Assembly: GCA_003500765.1 (NCBI GenBank)
Contig: DNQL01000104.1
Coordinates: forward strand, 1 to 7,332
Direction: 5' to 3'
Length of the DNA: 7,332 nt
DNA from: Elusimicrobiota bacterium
GTDB lineage: Bacteria; Elusimicrobiota; Elusimicrobia; Elusimicrobiales; UBA9959
Numbering within the stretch: position 1 is the first letter of the stretch; each line of letters begins with the position of its first letter. This document shows positions 1 to 6,564 of the stretch, one piece after another. Below the pieces are notes generated by a model. The model was not told the DNA's origin. It was given only the letters and a program-made list of their open reading frames with translations, and did not search any database. A program made the translations under genes and the position numbers.

Positions 1-68
1 AGGCCGCCGCGCCGCAGGACGGCGGCGGCGCGATTCAGCCCCCGCGTGTCGGCCCGCAGGGCTTTCAT
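1..68 (-). CDS. Partial CDS, N-terminus of a probable Sua5/YrdC-family L-threonylcarbamoyladenylate synthase
   Basis: Only the first 22 codons are in the window; the gene runs off the left edge. It starts at an ATG (66-68) that overlaps the TGA of purE as ATGA, so translation is probably coupled. The visible N-terminus has a polar lead-in (MKALRADTRG) followed by an Ala/Arg-rich helix ending AAAVLRRGG. That matches the usual opening of Sua5/YrdC/TsaC proteins, where an 'AA..LR.GG' helix precedes the conserved 'FPTETVYGLG' substrate-binding strand, which would lie just outside the window. The family makes threonylcarbamoyl-AMP from threonine, bicarbonate and ATP for the t6A37 modification of ANN-decoding tRNAs. 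The identification rests on 22 residues and the reading frame is certain only up to the edge, so the family call is tentative. Sequence to the left would settle it. Confidence 0.5.
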   Translation of the reverse strand, partial: MKALRADTRGLNRAAAVLRRGG

Positions 69-583
69 TTTTTGTTCTTTTCCAGGTAAGCGGCCCAGCC
101 TTCTTTTTTCAGCCGCTCGTTCTTGGCCATTATGTCGGAACGCATCTTCAGACGCGCCTCCGCCAGCTTCGCGCGGAGCGCGGCGTCGCCGACGGCCAGT
201 ATCTGCGCGGCCAGTATCCCGGCGTTCTTCGCCGAATTTATGCCGACGGTGGCCACGGGTATGCCGGGAGGCATCTGCGCGATTGAAAGCAGCGAGTCGA
301 GGCCCTCCAGGCTCCACGCCTTTACCGGCACGCCTATGACCGGCATGTTCGTCATGGCGGCTATCACGCCGGGCAGGTGGGCCGCCCCGCCGGCGCCCGC
401 TATTATCACGCCTATGCCGTTGCCGGCGGCGGAGGCGACATACTCGCGGGTCTCTTCGTGGGTGCGGTGGGCCGAGAGGAACTTCACCTCGCAGCCTATA
501 CCCAACCCGTCGAGCGCCAGCGCGGCGTCCTTCATGACCGGGAGGTCGGAATCGCTGCCCATTATTATCGCGACTTTAAACAC
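65..583 (-). CDS. purE: N5-carboxyaminoimidazole ribonucleotide mutase PurE
   Basis: This 172-residue protein is full length for the class I PurE family (E. coli about 169). PurE moves the carboxyl group of N5-CAIR to C4 to form CAIR in de novo purine synthesis, in the cytoplasm, normally as an octamer after PurK. Visible hallmarks are the phosphate/ribose-binding MGSDSD at residues 8-13, SAHR at 37-40 with the family histidine H39, and AGAGGAAHLPG at 62-72 with H69. GVPV lies at 84-87 and the LDSLLSIAQMP segment follows. The C-terminal tail is lysine-rich. The start is GTG (581-583), supported by a GAGAGG Shine-Dalgarno stretch that lies across the stop codon of mgtE, 10 bases upstream, so the two are probably cotranscribed. 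The next gene overlaps its stop by four bases. No purK is visible, so the mutase rather than direct AIR carboxylase role follows from family resemblance only. Confidence 0.96.
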   Translation of the reverse strand: MFKVAIIMGSDSDLPVMKDAALALDGLGIGCEVKFLSAHRTHEETREYVASAAGNGIGVIIAGAGGAAHLPGVIAAMTNMPVIGVPVKAWSLEGLDSLLSIAQMPPGIPVATVGINSAKNAGILAAQILAVGDAALRAKLAEARLKMRSDIMAKNERLKKEGWAAYLEKNKK

Positions 584-593
584 GGTGCACCTC

Positions 594-1904
594 TCAGACG
601 AGTTTTGACTGGAACAGCCAGGCGAAGCCGAGGAAAGAGAAGAAGCCGATAACGTCGGTCACGGTGGTCAGGAAAATGCCGGAGGAGTGCGCCGGGTCGA
701 AACCGAGGCGTTTCATGGTCAGCGGTATCAGCGCGCCGCTAAGGCCCGCCGCCACCATGTTCACTATCATGGCCAGCCCCACCACGAGGCCCAGGTAAGG
801 GTTGCCCTTCCAGAGCCAGGCTGCGGCGGCCGTGACGCCGCCTATTAGCGCGCCGTTGATCAGTCCCACCCAGAGTTCGGTCATTACCAGGCGCGCGCCG
901 GAACGGCCGTCTATCTCGCGCATGACCATGCCGCGTATGACCACGGCCAGCGTCTGCGTACCGGCGTTGCCGCCCTGGCCTGCGATTATCGGCAGGAAGA
1001 CGGCCAGCACCGCTATGCGGGATATCAGGTCCTCGAAGAGCGCCACCACGGCGCCGGCGGTAAAGGCCGTCAGAAGGTTGATGTAGAGCCAGGGCAGCCG
1101 GCGGGTGACCTTGAACCCCACGGTCGAATGGGGCCGCTCCTCGGCGCTGGCGCCGAAGAGTATCTGCAGGTCCTCGGTCGCCTCTTCCTCCGTGGACTCG
1201 ATTATATTGCGGGTGTTGACCACTCCCAGCAGCCTGCCGCCCGGATCTACGACCGGGATGCTGAGAAAATGCCTCTTGGAAAAAATGTTTACCAGCTCTT
1301 CCCTGTCGGCGAAAGGGTGGACCCTGAAGACGTCGTGCAGCATCACCTTCTCTATGGGAGCGTCCGTAGGCGCCAGGAGCAGGTCGCGCATGTTGAGAAC
1401 TCCGAGCAGCCTGTTCTCGTCGCCGACTACGTAGCAGTAGCTGGCTGGCGCGTGCTTGCGCGCCATGGAGCGCAGACGGGTTATGACCTCCCCCACCTTC
1501 AGCTCCCTGCGGAAGGCCAGGAAGTCGGCGCTCATCAGGCGGCCGGCACTTTCGTTGGGGTAGCTCAGGTTCTCGGCGATGCGCCCGGCGAAATCCTTCT
1601 CGAGCAGCGGCAGTATGACCTTTACGAAGTCCTCGCCGGCGTGGCGGAAGATGTCGGCGACATGGGCGTGAGGCACGCGGTAGAGCAGGGCCGCCGCCGC
1701 TTCCGGCGGTATTTCGGAGATTATCGCCGCCGCGGGCCGGGGCTGAAGGTTCTCCACAACCTTGGCCGCCTCGGCCTGGCCGAGGCTCTTAAAGATGCCG
1801 GCGGCTTCGGCGGGCTCGATGAGTTCCAGCGCCCCGGCCGCGCGGGCGGGGTCGGTCTGTATGTAATGGCTGATGACGGCCAGCGCCGCGGTTTTCTTTG
1901 ACAT
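594..1904 (-). CDS. mgtE: Magnesium transporter/channel MgtE
   Basis: At 436 residues this has the full MgtE architecture. Residues 1-125 are the Ala/Glu-rich superhelical N domain (repeated 'EAA..L' helices). Two CBS domains span about 126-182 (ends GVLNMRDLL) and 188-240 (ends GVVNTRNII). A charged linker follows, then a membrane domain with about five helices from residue 271 to 432. The signature GQGGNAGTQT lies at 309-318. In the last helix, TTVTDVIGF contains D417, in the place of the conserved pore aspartate of the family. MgtE is a homodimeric Mg2+ channel of the inner membrane, gated by Mg2+ bound between the N and CBS domains. The ATG start has only a weak purine-rich site upstream. 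A TAGAAT box lies 9 bases before the start, but no matching -35 is seen. No room exists for an M-box riboswitch in the 46-base gap upstream. purE follows after 10 bases. Confidence 0.96.
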   Translation of the reverse strand: MSKKTAALAVISHYIQTDPARAAGALELIEPAEAAGIFKSLGQAEAAKVVENLQPRPAAAIISEIPPEAAAALLYRVPHAHVADIFRHAGEDFVKVILPLLEKDFAGRIAENLSYPNESAGRLMSADFLAFRRELKVGEVITRLRSMARKHAPASYCYVVGDENRLLGVLNMRDLLLAPTDAPIEKVMLHDVFRVHPFADREELVNIFSKRHFLSIPVVDPGGRLLGVVNTRNIIESTEEEATEDLQILFGASAEERPHSTVGFKVTRRLPWLYINLLTAFTAGAVVALFEDLISRIAVLAVFLPIIAGQGGNAGTQTLAVVIRGMVMREIDGRSGARLVMTELWVGLINGALIGGVTAAAAWLWKGNPYLGLVVGLAMIVNMVAAGLSGALIPLTMKRLGFDPAHSSGIFLTTVTDVIGFFSFLGFAWLFQSKLV

Positions 1905-1930
1905 CGCGCCTATATTCTAGGAAATAATGG

Positions 1931-1946
1931 GGCGCCCGGGGGCGCC
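1931..1946 (-). terminator. GC-rich hairpin between the small coiled-coil gene and mgtE, possible weak terminator
   Basis: A perfect inverted repeat GGCGCC / GGCGCC with a 4-base loop sits 4 bases after the stop codon of the upstream gene. On the minus strand it is followed by CCATTATTTCC, so the T-run expected of an intrinsic terminator is poor. It may be a weak terminator, an mRNA-stabilising hairpin, or chance in GC-rich DNA. If active, it separates the kinase pair from mgtE-purE. Confidence 0.35.
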
Positions 1947-1950
1947 TGGG

Positions 1951-2280
1951 TTATTTGAGCGCGGCGTAGAGCGCGAAGCCGAGCGCGGCAAGGGCCGTCC
2001 AGAGCAGCGCGGTGACGCGGAATGTCAGCGTCTCGAACGCGCGGGAAAGAGCGGCGCTCTCCTCCGCCAGTTTCGACGAGATCTCCGCCTGGGAAGCCAG
2101 GCTCACTTCTATCGAGTCGAGCCGTTCTTCGACCTCGCTCAATTCTTCCCCGACGGTGGACCTGTTCTCCCTGGCGCGGTTGAGCTCCTCGCGCAGGCGG
2201 TAGCTCATATCTATTATGCGCGGGGCGTTCTTGACCAGCGTCACCCACGGTATGAATCCGAGTACTTTCAGCAGGCTCAT
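1951..2280 (-). CDS. Small coiled-coil protein with one C-terminal membrane helix, function unknown
   Basis: I do not recognise a family for this 109-residue protein. It has three visible parts. The N-terminal stretch is hydrophobic and partly amphipathic (residues 3-16, LLKVLGFIPWVTLV). A long charged helix at about 28-83 is rich in Glu, Arg, Leu and Ser with heptad-like spacing (EELSEVEERLDSIEVSL) and is probably a coiled coil. A C-terminal hydrophobic helix at about 88-107 ends in a single Lys. The start is well supported: its ATG overlaps the kinase stop as ATGA and is preceded by an AAAAGGAG ribosome-binding site six bases away. This tight coupling to a soluble sensor kinase suggests a joint function, for example as a membrane tether or signalling partner, but nothing in the sequence proves it. 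The coding strand is firm because the overlap, RBS and protein-like composition agree; competing frames give Arg-rich nonsense. Confidence 0.82.
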   Translation of the reverse strand: MSLLKVLGFIPWVTLVKNAPRIIDMSYRLREELNRARENRSTVGEELSEVEERLDSIEVSLASQAEISSKLAEESAALSRAFETLTFRVTALLWTALAALGFALYAALK

Positions 2281-5200
2281 TTCTTGCTCCTTTTGCGTGT
2301 TCTCGAGCCGTCACGGGCCCGGGCCGCGGCCTTGTCCAGCGCGGCCGTTATGGCGCTGCCGAATTCCTCCGAGGAGTAGGGCTTGGGCAGCGCAGAGTCG
2401 AAACCGTATTTCTCCGGGCCGGTCATGACGGGGTAATCCGAGTAGCCGCTGGTCGCCACGGCCGCCACGCCCGGGTCCTCTTTCCGAAGCTCCGCGAGGC
2501 ATTCCTGTCCGCCCATCCCGCCGGGGATGACCAGGTCCATCAGTACCGCCTTGAAAGCGCCCGCCCCGCCTTTCTCGCGGAACAGCCGCAGCGCGGTCTT
2601 TCCGTCGGCCGCCGTCACCGGCGTGTAGCCGGAGGCCTTGAGCATGGCCGTCAGCATCTCGGTCACGCTCTCGTCGTCCTCCAGCACCAGGATCAGGCCG
2701 GACCCCTTATGGAGCTTCGGTTTCCTGAACTTCTCCGGCGCGCACGGGGAATAGCTCTCAAGGCACGGGAGGTATATGTCGAACCGCGTCCCCCTGCCCG
2801 GCTCGGAAGAAGCCTCTATGTGTCCGCCGTGGCTGCGTATCACGGAAAAAGACATGGAGAGGCCCAGGCCGCGCCCCTTGCCCTTGGTGGAGAAATACGG
2901 GTCGAATATCCTGGCAAGTATGTCGCGGGTCATGCCGATGCCGTCGTCGGATATGGCTATGCGTACGTACCTGCCCGGTTCCAGCGGCAGCCCTCCCTCC
3001 TCGCGGGCGGCGTGTTCGGAGAGTTCCACGGTTATGGCCCCGCCGGAAGGCATGGCCTGCACCGCGTTCAGCACGATATTGTTCACGGTCTGGAATACCT
3101 GGCTTTCGTCCCCGTCCACGTCCGGGAGCCTCGCGGGGACCTTCAGGTTCAGCGTGGCGGCGGAGCCTGTGGTAGCCAGGGACGCGGACTTGGCGACGGC
3201 GGAACAGAGGTTGAAGCGTTTCCTGACGGGCTTGGTCCCCTTGGCGAAAGAAGCGAACTGGTGCATGAGCCCGCGGCAGGAGTTGACCCCCTCCAGCGCC
3301 TCGGCCACATAGTCCAGCAACTCCTTCTTTTTCGAGTCGATGAGGTCCATCTCCAGCAGCGAGAGGTTCCCCATGATGCCGGCCAGCATGTTGTTGAAAT
3401 CATGCGCCAGGCCGCCCGCGATCATGCCCAGCGATTCCAGGCGCTGCACTTCCATCAGCGCGGTCTCGGCCCGCTGCTTTTCGGAGAGGTCTATGACCGT
3501 GGAGATTATATGGTTCTCCCCGCCTATACTTATCATGGTCCCGGAATAATCCGCCGGCAGGGGTTTTCCCGGCTTGGTCCTGAAATTGAACCGCAGGTTC
3601 TTTACCCGGCCTTTTTCCGAAATGTTCCGCAGGAGCTGTTCCCTGAACGAACCGCTCTCCCACAGTTGAAGCTCCGTGGTGGTGCGGCCTATCATCTCCT
3701 CCCGGGCGTAACCGCTCATGGCGCAGATGGCGCCGTTGACGTCCAGTATCAGCCCGTCGGGGATGCGGGTTATTATCTGCCCGTAGGGGGCTTCGCGGAA
3801 CACCAGCGAGAATTTCTCCTCGCTCCGTTTCATCTGCTCCTGCGCCCGCACGCGTTCGGTGATGTCACGGCAGAGCGAAAGTATGCGCCTGCCCTCTCCT
3901 TCCCCGACTACGGTGGCGTTCACCTCTATAGGCGTGACTTTTCCTTTCTTGTCCTGATAATAAACCGTCAGGTCGCGTATGTGGCCCTGGCTCGCGCATA
4001 GGGCCACGGCCTCGGCGTTGGCCTGTTTGTTGAAGTCGGCGGTCCATTCGAGGACCGTCCTGCCCAAGATCTCTTCCAGTCGGTCGTGGCCGCTCTGGCG
4101 TACATACTCCTCGTTGGCGTCGATCACGCGCCCGTCCTTGTCCAATATGAGGTAGCCCAGGTCCGTGGTTTCAACCAGCGCGCGGTACTTCTCCTCGCTG
4201 GCGCGCAGTTCCTCCTCGGAAAGTTTCCTGGCGGTCATGTCGCGGCAGACGCTCATTATGGCGGGCCGCCCCTGCCAGTTTATCAGGCTGGCCTTTACGT
4301 CCACCGACAGCACTTCGCCGCTCTTCTTGCGGTGAGTGGTGGAGAAACGGTCCGACCCGGTACCGACGAGTACCTTCATCCTCGCGGGGATCTCCCGGGC
4401 GTCGTCCGGTGTGTCGACCTGCGCGACCGTCATGGAGCGCAGTTCTTCCCGGGTAAAGCCGTAAATATCCGTCACGGCCTGGTTGACCTCCAGTATCCGG
4501 CCCTCAGTGTCGTGGATGAAGATCGGGTCGGCCGCGTCGCTGAAGATGTGCCGGTAGCGTTCCTCGCTGTCCCGCAACTGGGACTCAGCCTCCTTCTGCC
4601 CGGTGATGTCGCGGGAGATGCCGATGAGGCCCGTTATGCGGCCGGATTCGTCCTTTACCGGGAACAGGCGGTTCTCCAGGAAGACCTTCCGGTCAGGGTA
4701 CGGGACCTCTTCGACGCGGGTGCTGGGCTCGCCGGTCCTCAGTACGTCCTGTATGACTTCCAGGTGCCTGTCCGCGCTCTCTTTGGGGAATACCTCGTGC
4801 TGGGTCTTCCCGGTGGGGTCTTCCCTGAACTGCTCGAGCCAGCGGTTGCAGTAGGTTATGCGGCCATCCGGGGCCAGGGCGTAGATGAAGTCCGGCATTG
4901 CCTGGGTCAGCGTACGGTACAGTTCCTGGCTGGCGCGCGCCGCCTGGGAGGCTTCCCTGAAATTCGTGGTGTTGAGCGCGAAAGTGACTATGACCCGGTC
5001 TCCCCTGTAATCGAAAGGAGCGGAGTAAATGGATACCGGCACCCGGCGGCCGTCCGGAGCGGTCAGCTCGATATCCAGCGGCGGGACCGGGTCGCCGGTC
5101 TCCATGAGGGACTTCACTCTTTCGCCCATGACCTGGCGGTATTCCGGGGCCACGAAGTCCAGGACGCTTTTCCCCACCATGGCGCCGCTGTCGGTCACCC

Positions 5201-6065
5201 CGGCGTCGGCCAGGGCGGTCTTGTTCACGTATTCCAGGCGGCCCCGGCGGCTCAGGAAGATATAGATGGGAGAGCGGTCCAGCACCGCGGTAAGCCACTT
5301 CTCCGACTCCCGGACCTCGTTCTCGGCCTTCAGCCGCTCGGTGATATCGCGGGAGCTGACCAGGAAGCCGCTCGGCCGGCCGTCCTCGCCGTTGAAGATG
5401 GAGACGTTCATTTCCACCGGGAAGCGTTCTCCGTCGCTCCTGATACCGGTGAAGACCAGGTTGTGGGCCGCTCCCGTCTCCAGGACTTTCGTTTTCTGCT
5501 CGTCTATCCTGGGCCAGTCCTCTTCGGCTATGAAGCGTTTGGCGTCGGCGCCGAGAAGGGGCGAGACGTCGGGCAGGCGCAGGAATTCCGCGGTCCGGCT
5601 GTTGGCGAGCAGCACTTTGAAGTCCAGGTCCAGCAGCAGCACCGCGTCCAGGGAGGTGTCCAGCACCTTCTGGTACAGGTCGCGCGTCCTGCCCAGTTCC
5701 GACTCTTTGGCCCTGGCTTCGCTGATGTCGCGCTGCATGCCCAGCAGCGCGGGCTTGCCGTTGTAGGTGATGCGGCGCACTCCCAGTTCGACCGGGAAGA
5801 TCTCGCCGTCCTTGCGTTTATGGTCGAGGACCATGAACCCGGGGTCCGGGGACATGCCCGAGAAATGTTTCTCGGCCATGTGCACCGAATGCGGCGCCAG
5901 GAGATCGTGCACTCTCAGGGCTTTCAGCTCCTCCCGCGTGTAGCCGAAGATCGCGCAGGCCGCGGGGTTGATCTCCACTATCCTGGCCTGTTCGTCGGCC
6001 ACCATTATGCCGTACGGCGACTCCGCGAAGAGCCTGTTCAGGAACCCGTCTTTTTCTTGTGACAT
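2277..6065 (-). CDS. Soluble seven-PAS hybrid sensor histidine kinase with C-terminal receiver domain
   Basis: The protein has 1262 residues from the ATG at 6063-6065 (1271 from the in-frame ATG at 6090-6092). Seven PAS/PAC units occupy about 9-121, 129-249, 255-373, 379-496, 502-620, 624-745 and 749-869. Most end in the PAC motif 'RDIT' or a variant; units 3 (NTTNF) and 7 (IDLSEK) are divergent. HisKA follows with GGLAHDFNN and the phospho-accepting H888. The HATPase domain has N-box N995/N996/N1000, G1 box DDGIGM at 1040-1045, FDPYFST at 1054-1060 and G2 box GRGLGL at 1064-1069. The receiver spans about 1123-1241, with acidic E1129-D1131, phospho-acceptor D1177 and K1228. No membrane helix or signal peptide is seen, so it should sense cytoplasmic or diffusible signals. 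All catalytic residues are present, so it should be active. No HPt domain or separate response regulator is in the window, so the output partner is unknown. The later start is preferred because it has an AAGGA site and fits the promoter at 6102-6130. Confidence 0.96.
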   Translation of the reverse strand: MSQEKDGFLNRLFAESPYGIMVADEQARIVEINPAACAIFGYTREELKALRVHDLLAPHSVHMAEKHFSGMSPDPGFMVLDHKRKDGEIFPVELGVRRITYNGKPALLGMQRDISEARAKESELGRTRDLYQKVLDTSLDAVLLLDLDFKVLLANSRTAEFLRLPDVSPLLGADAKRFIAEEDWPRIDEQKTKVLETGAAHNLVFTGIRSDGERFPVEMNVSIFNGEDGRPSGFLVSSRDITERLKAENEVRESEKWLTAVLDRSPIYIFLSRRGRLEYVNKTALADAGVTDSGAMVGKSVLDFVAPEYRQVMGERVKSLMETGDPVPPLDIELTAPDGRRVPVSIYSAPFDYRGDRVIVTFALNTTNFREASQAARASQELYRTLTQAMPDFIYALAPDGRITYCNRWLEQFREDPTGKTQHEVFPKESADRHLEVIQDVLRTGEPSTRVEEVPYPDRKVFLENRLFPVKDESGRITGLIGISRDITGQKEAESQLRDSEERYRHIFSDAADPIFIHDTEGRILEVNQAVTDIYGFTREELRSMTVAQVDTPDDAREIPARMKVLVGTGSDRFSTTHRKKSGEVLSVDVKASLINWQGRPAIMSVCRDMTARKLSEEELRASEEKYRALVETTDLGYLILDKDGRVIDANEEYVRQSGHDRLEEILGRTVLEWTADFNKQANAEAVALCASQGHIRDLTVYYQDKKGKVTPIEVNATVVGEGEGRRILSLCRDITERVRAQEQMKRSEEKFSLVFREAPYGQIITRIPDGLILDVNGAICAMSGYAREEMIGRTTTELQLWESGSFREQLLRNISEKGRVKNLRFNFRTKPGKPLPADYSGTMISIGGENHIISTVIDLSEKQRAETALMEVQRLESLGMIAGGLAHDFNNMLAGIMGNLSLLEMDLIDSKKKELLDYVAEALEGVNSCRGLMHQFASFAKGTKPVRKRFNLCSAVAKSASLATTGSAATLNLKVPARLPDVDGDESQVFQTVNNIVLNAVQAMPSGGAITVELSEHAAREEGGLPLEPGRYVRIAISDDGIGMTRDILARIFDPYFSTKGKGRGLGLSMSFSVIRSHGGHIEASSEPGRGTRFDIYLPCLESYSPCAPEKFRKPKLHKGSGLILVLEDDESVTEMLTAMLKASGYTPVTAADGKTALRLFREKGGAGAFKAVLMDLVIPGGMGGQECLAELRKEDPGVAAVATSGYSDYPVMTGPEKYGFDSALPKPYSSEEFGSAITAALDKAAARARDGSRTRKRSKK
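2287..2294 (-). promoter_or_regulatory. Strong ribosome-binding site inside the kinase 3' end
   Basis: AAAAGGAG lies 6 bases before the ATG at 2278-2280 and is read as Lys-Arg-Ser codons of the kinase C-terminus. It sets the start of the small coiled-coil gene and, with the ATGA overlap, supports termination-reinitiation coupling. Confidence 0.7.
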
Positions 6066-6101
6066 ACGCGGCGCGTCCTTCCCCCTGGACATCCCCCCGT
6101 A

Positions 6102-6130
6102 ATTCTACTTTCTCCTGCGCCCGTTTGCAA
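6102..6130 (-). promoter_or_regulatory. Sigma-70-type promoter of the kinase operon
   Basis: On the minus strand TTGCAA (6125-6130) and TAGAAT (6102-6107) are separated by exactly 17 bases, close to the TTGACA-17-TATAAT consensus. Transcription would begin about 7 bases downstream, near 6092-6096. That would make the ATG at 6092 essentially leaderless and give the ATG at 6065 a leader of about 28 bases containing AGGGGGAAGGA. Confidence 0.6.
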
Positions 6131-6165
6131 CGGCCCGCGCGGGTGGGGGCGGCCCGCTAATTTTA

Positions 6166-6171
6166 TATAAT
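6166..6171 (+). promoter_or_regulatory. -10 box of the tRNA-Ser promoter
   Basis: A perfect TATAAT inside an AT-rich patch (TTTTATATAAT) lies 13 bases before the mature tRNA 5' end, an ordinary distance for a tRNA promoter. No convincing -35 hexamer is seen at 16-18 bases upstream, where the DNA is G-rich. The divergent kinase promoter lies 36 bases further left. Confidence 0.55.
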
Positions 6172-6184
6172 GCTTATGGATTTT

Positions 6185-6274
6185 GGAGAGGTGTGTGAGC
6201 GGTTGAAACAGCAGGTCTCGAAAACCTGTAGGGTCTAACGGCCCTCGAGGGTTCGAATCCCTCCCTCTCCGCCA
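6185..6274 (+). tRNA. tRNA-Ser (anticodon CGA), CCA encoded
   Basis: This is a complete 90-base class II tRNA. Acceptor strands GGAGAGG (6185-6191) and CCTCTCC (6264-6270) pair fully. The D arm has a 3-bp TGT/ACA stem with GAGCGGTTGAA in the loop. Anticodon stem CAGGT/ACCTG encloses loop CTCGAAA, giving anticodon CGA (6219-6221), which reads UCG serine codons. The 18-base variable region (6229-6246) forms the AGGG/CCCT arm typical of tRNA-Ser. The T arm is GAGGG-TTCGAAT-CCCTC, the discriminator is G6271, and CCA (6272-6274) is in the DNA. It stands alone, opposite in direction to its neighbours, with its own promoter box and terminator. Its 3' end is copied twice in the adjacent cassette. Confidence 0.98.
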
Positions 6275-6279
6275 TATTC

Positions 6280-6309
6280 AGCGTCCGCCGATGAGGCGGA
6301 CGCTTTTTT
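6280..6309 (+). terminator. Intrinsic terminator of tRNA-Ser
   Basis: A perfect 10-bp stem AGCGTCCGCC / GGCGGACGCT with a 5-base loop (GATGA) is followed directly by a run of six T (6304-6309), starting 5 bases after the CCA. This is a textbook rho-independent terminator. Confidence 0.93.
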
Positions 6310-6322
6310 ATGCGGAGAGGGA

Positions 6323-6343
6323 GCGGCCTCCGGCGGAGGCCGC
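6323..6343. repeat. Perfect hairpin interrupting the left tRNA-like arm of the cassette
   Basis: GCGGCCTCC and GGAGGCCGC form a perfect 9-bp stem around a 3-base GGC loop. It sits exactly between the two antisense pieces of the tRNA 3' end, as if inserted there. Confidence 0.75.
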
Positions 6344-6395
6344 GTGGGGATTCGAAAGGCGGAGCTTCGAGGCCAGCAGGCCGCAGAAGCGAGCC

Positions 6396-6476
6396 GGGGC
6401 CGCGGGTCCCGAGGAGCGGCGGCGACGAGGGAACCCGTGGCCGAATCCCTCCCGCATAGCGGTCTTGCGCGGCCCC
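6396..6476. repeat. Long-range 9-bp inverted repeat inside the cassette
   Basis: GGGGCCGCG (6396-6404) is perfectly complementary to CGCGGCCCC (6468-6476). This pairing crosses the one between 6347-6354 and 6442-6449, so the two are alternatives or form a pseudoknot if the region is transcribed. Chance pairing in such GC-rich DNA cannot be excluded. Confidence 0.45.
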
Positions 6477-6481
6477 GCCTC

Positions 6482-6505
6482 GGCGTTTTTCGCTGAAAAA
6501 ACGCC
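6482..6505. repeat. Hairpin with T-rich stem inside the cassette
   Basis: GGCGTTTTT (6482-6490) and AAAAACGCC (6497-6505) form a perfect 9-bp stem around the loop CGCTGA. It stands out as a low-GC patch in otherwise GC-rich DNA. It resembles a terminator stem but lacks a T-run after it. Confidence 0.65.
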
Positions 6506-6516
6506 TCCGGCCTTGC

Positions 6517-6561
6517 GGACCGCACGCGCTCTCCGCTGGAGAGCGCTCCAAGGGGCGGTCC
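6517..6561. repeat. Nested double hairpin inside the cassette
   Basis: An inner perfect 9-bp stem GCGCTCTCC / GGAGAGCGC with loop GCT (6526-6546) lies inside an outer 7-bp stem GGACCGC (6517-6523) / GCGGTCC (6555-6561). The nesting suggests a folded RNA or cruciform-forming DNA rather than random GC richness. Confidence 0.6.
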
Positions 6562-6564
6562 TCA

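Noticed and set aside
1128..1901. A 257-codon plus-strand open frame opposite mgtE
   Set aside because: It is a shadow of the mgtE frame; the mgtE motifs are clear and this translation has no domain-like pattern.
1905..1950. Mg2+ riboswitch (M-box or ykoK type) upstream of mgtE
   Set aside because: The gap is only 46 bases and holds a single short hairpin; these riboswitches need well over 100 bases.
4086..6062. A 658-codon plus-strand open frame (and another at 2709-4001) opposite the kinase
   Set aside because: Long antisense frames are expected where codons are GC-rich at the third position. The minus-strand frame encodes unmistakable PAS and kinase motifs, while these are low-complexity and lack start signals.
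6174..6551. Minus-strand open frame of 125 codons across the tRNA and the cassette, ending with an EREGFEPSR-type peptide
   Set aside because: It is antisense to tRNA-Ser. Peptides of this type (EGGIRTLEGR, REGFEPSRAV) are a well-known spurious annotation from the reverse strand of tRNA-Ser genes. The rest is Arg/Pro-rich with no start signal.
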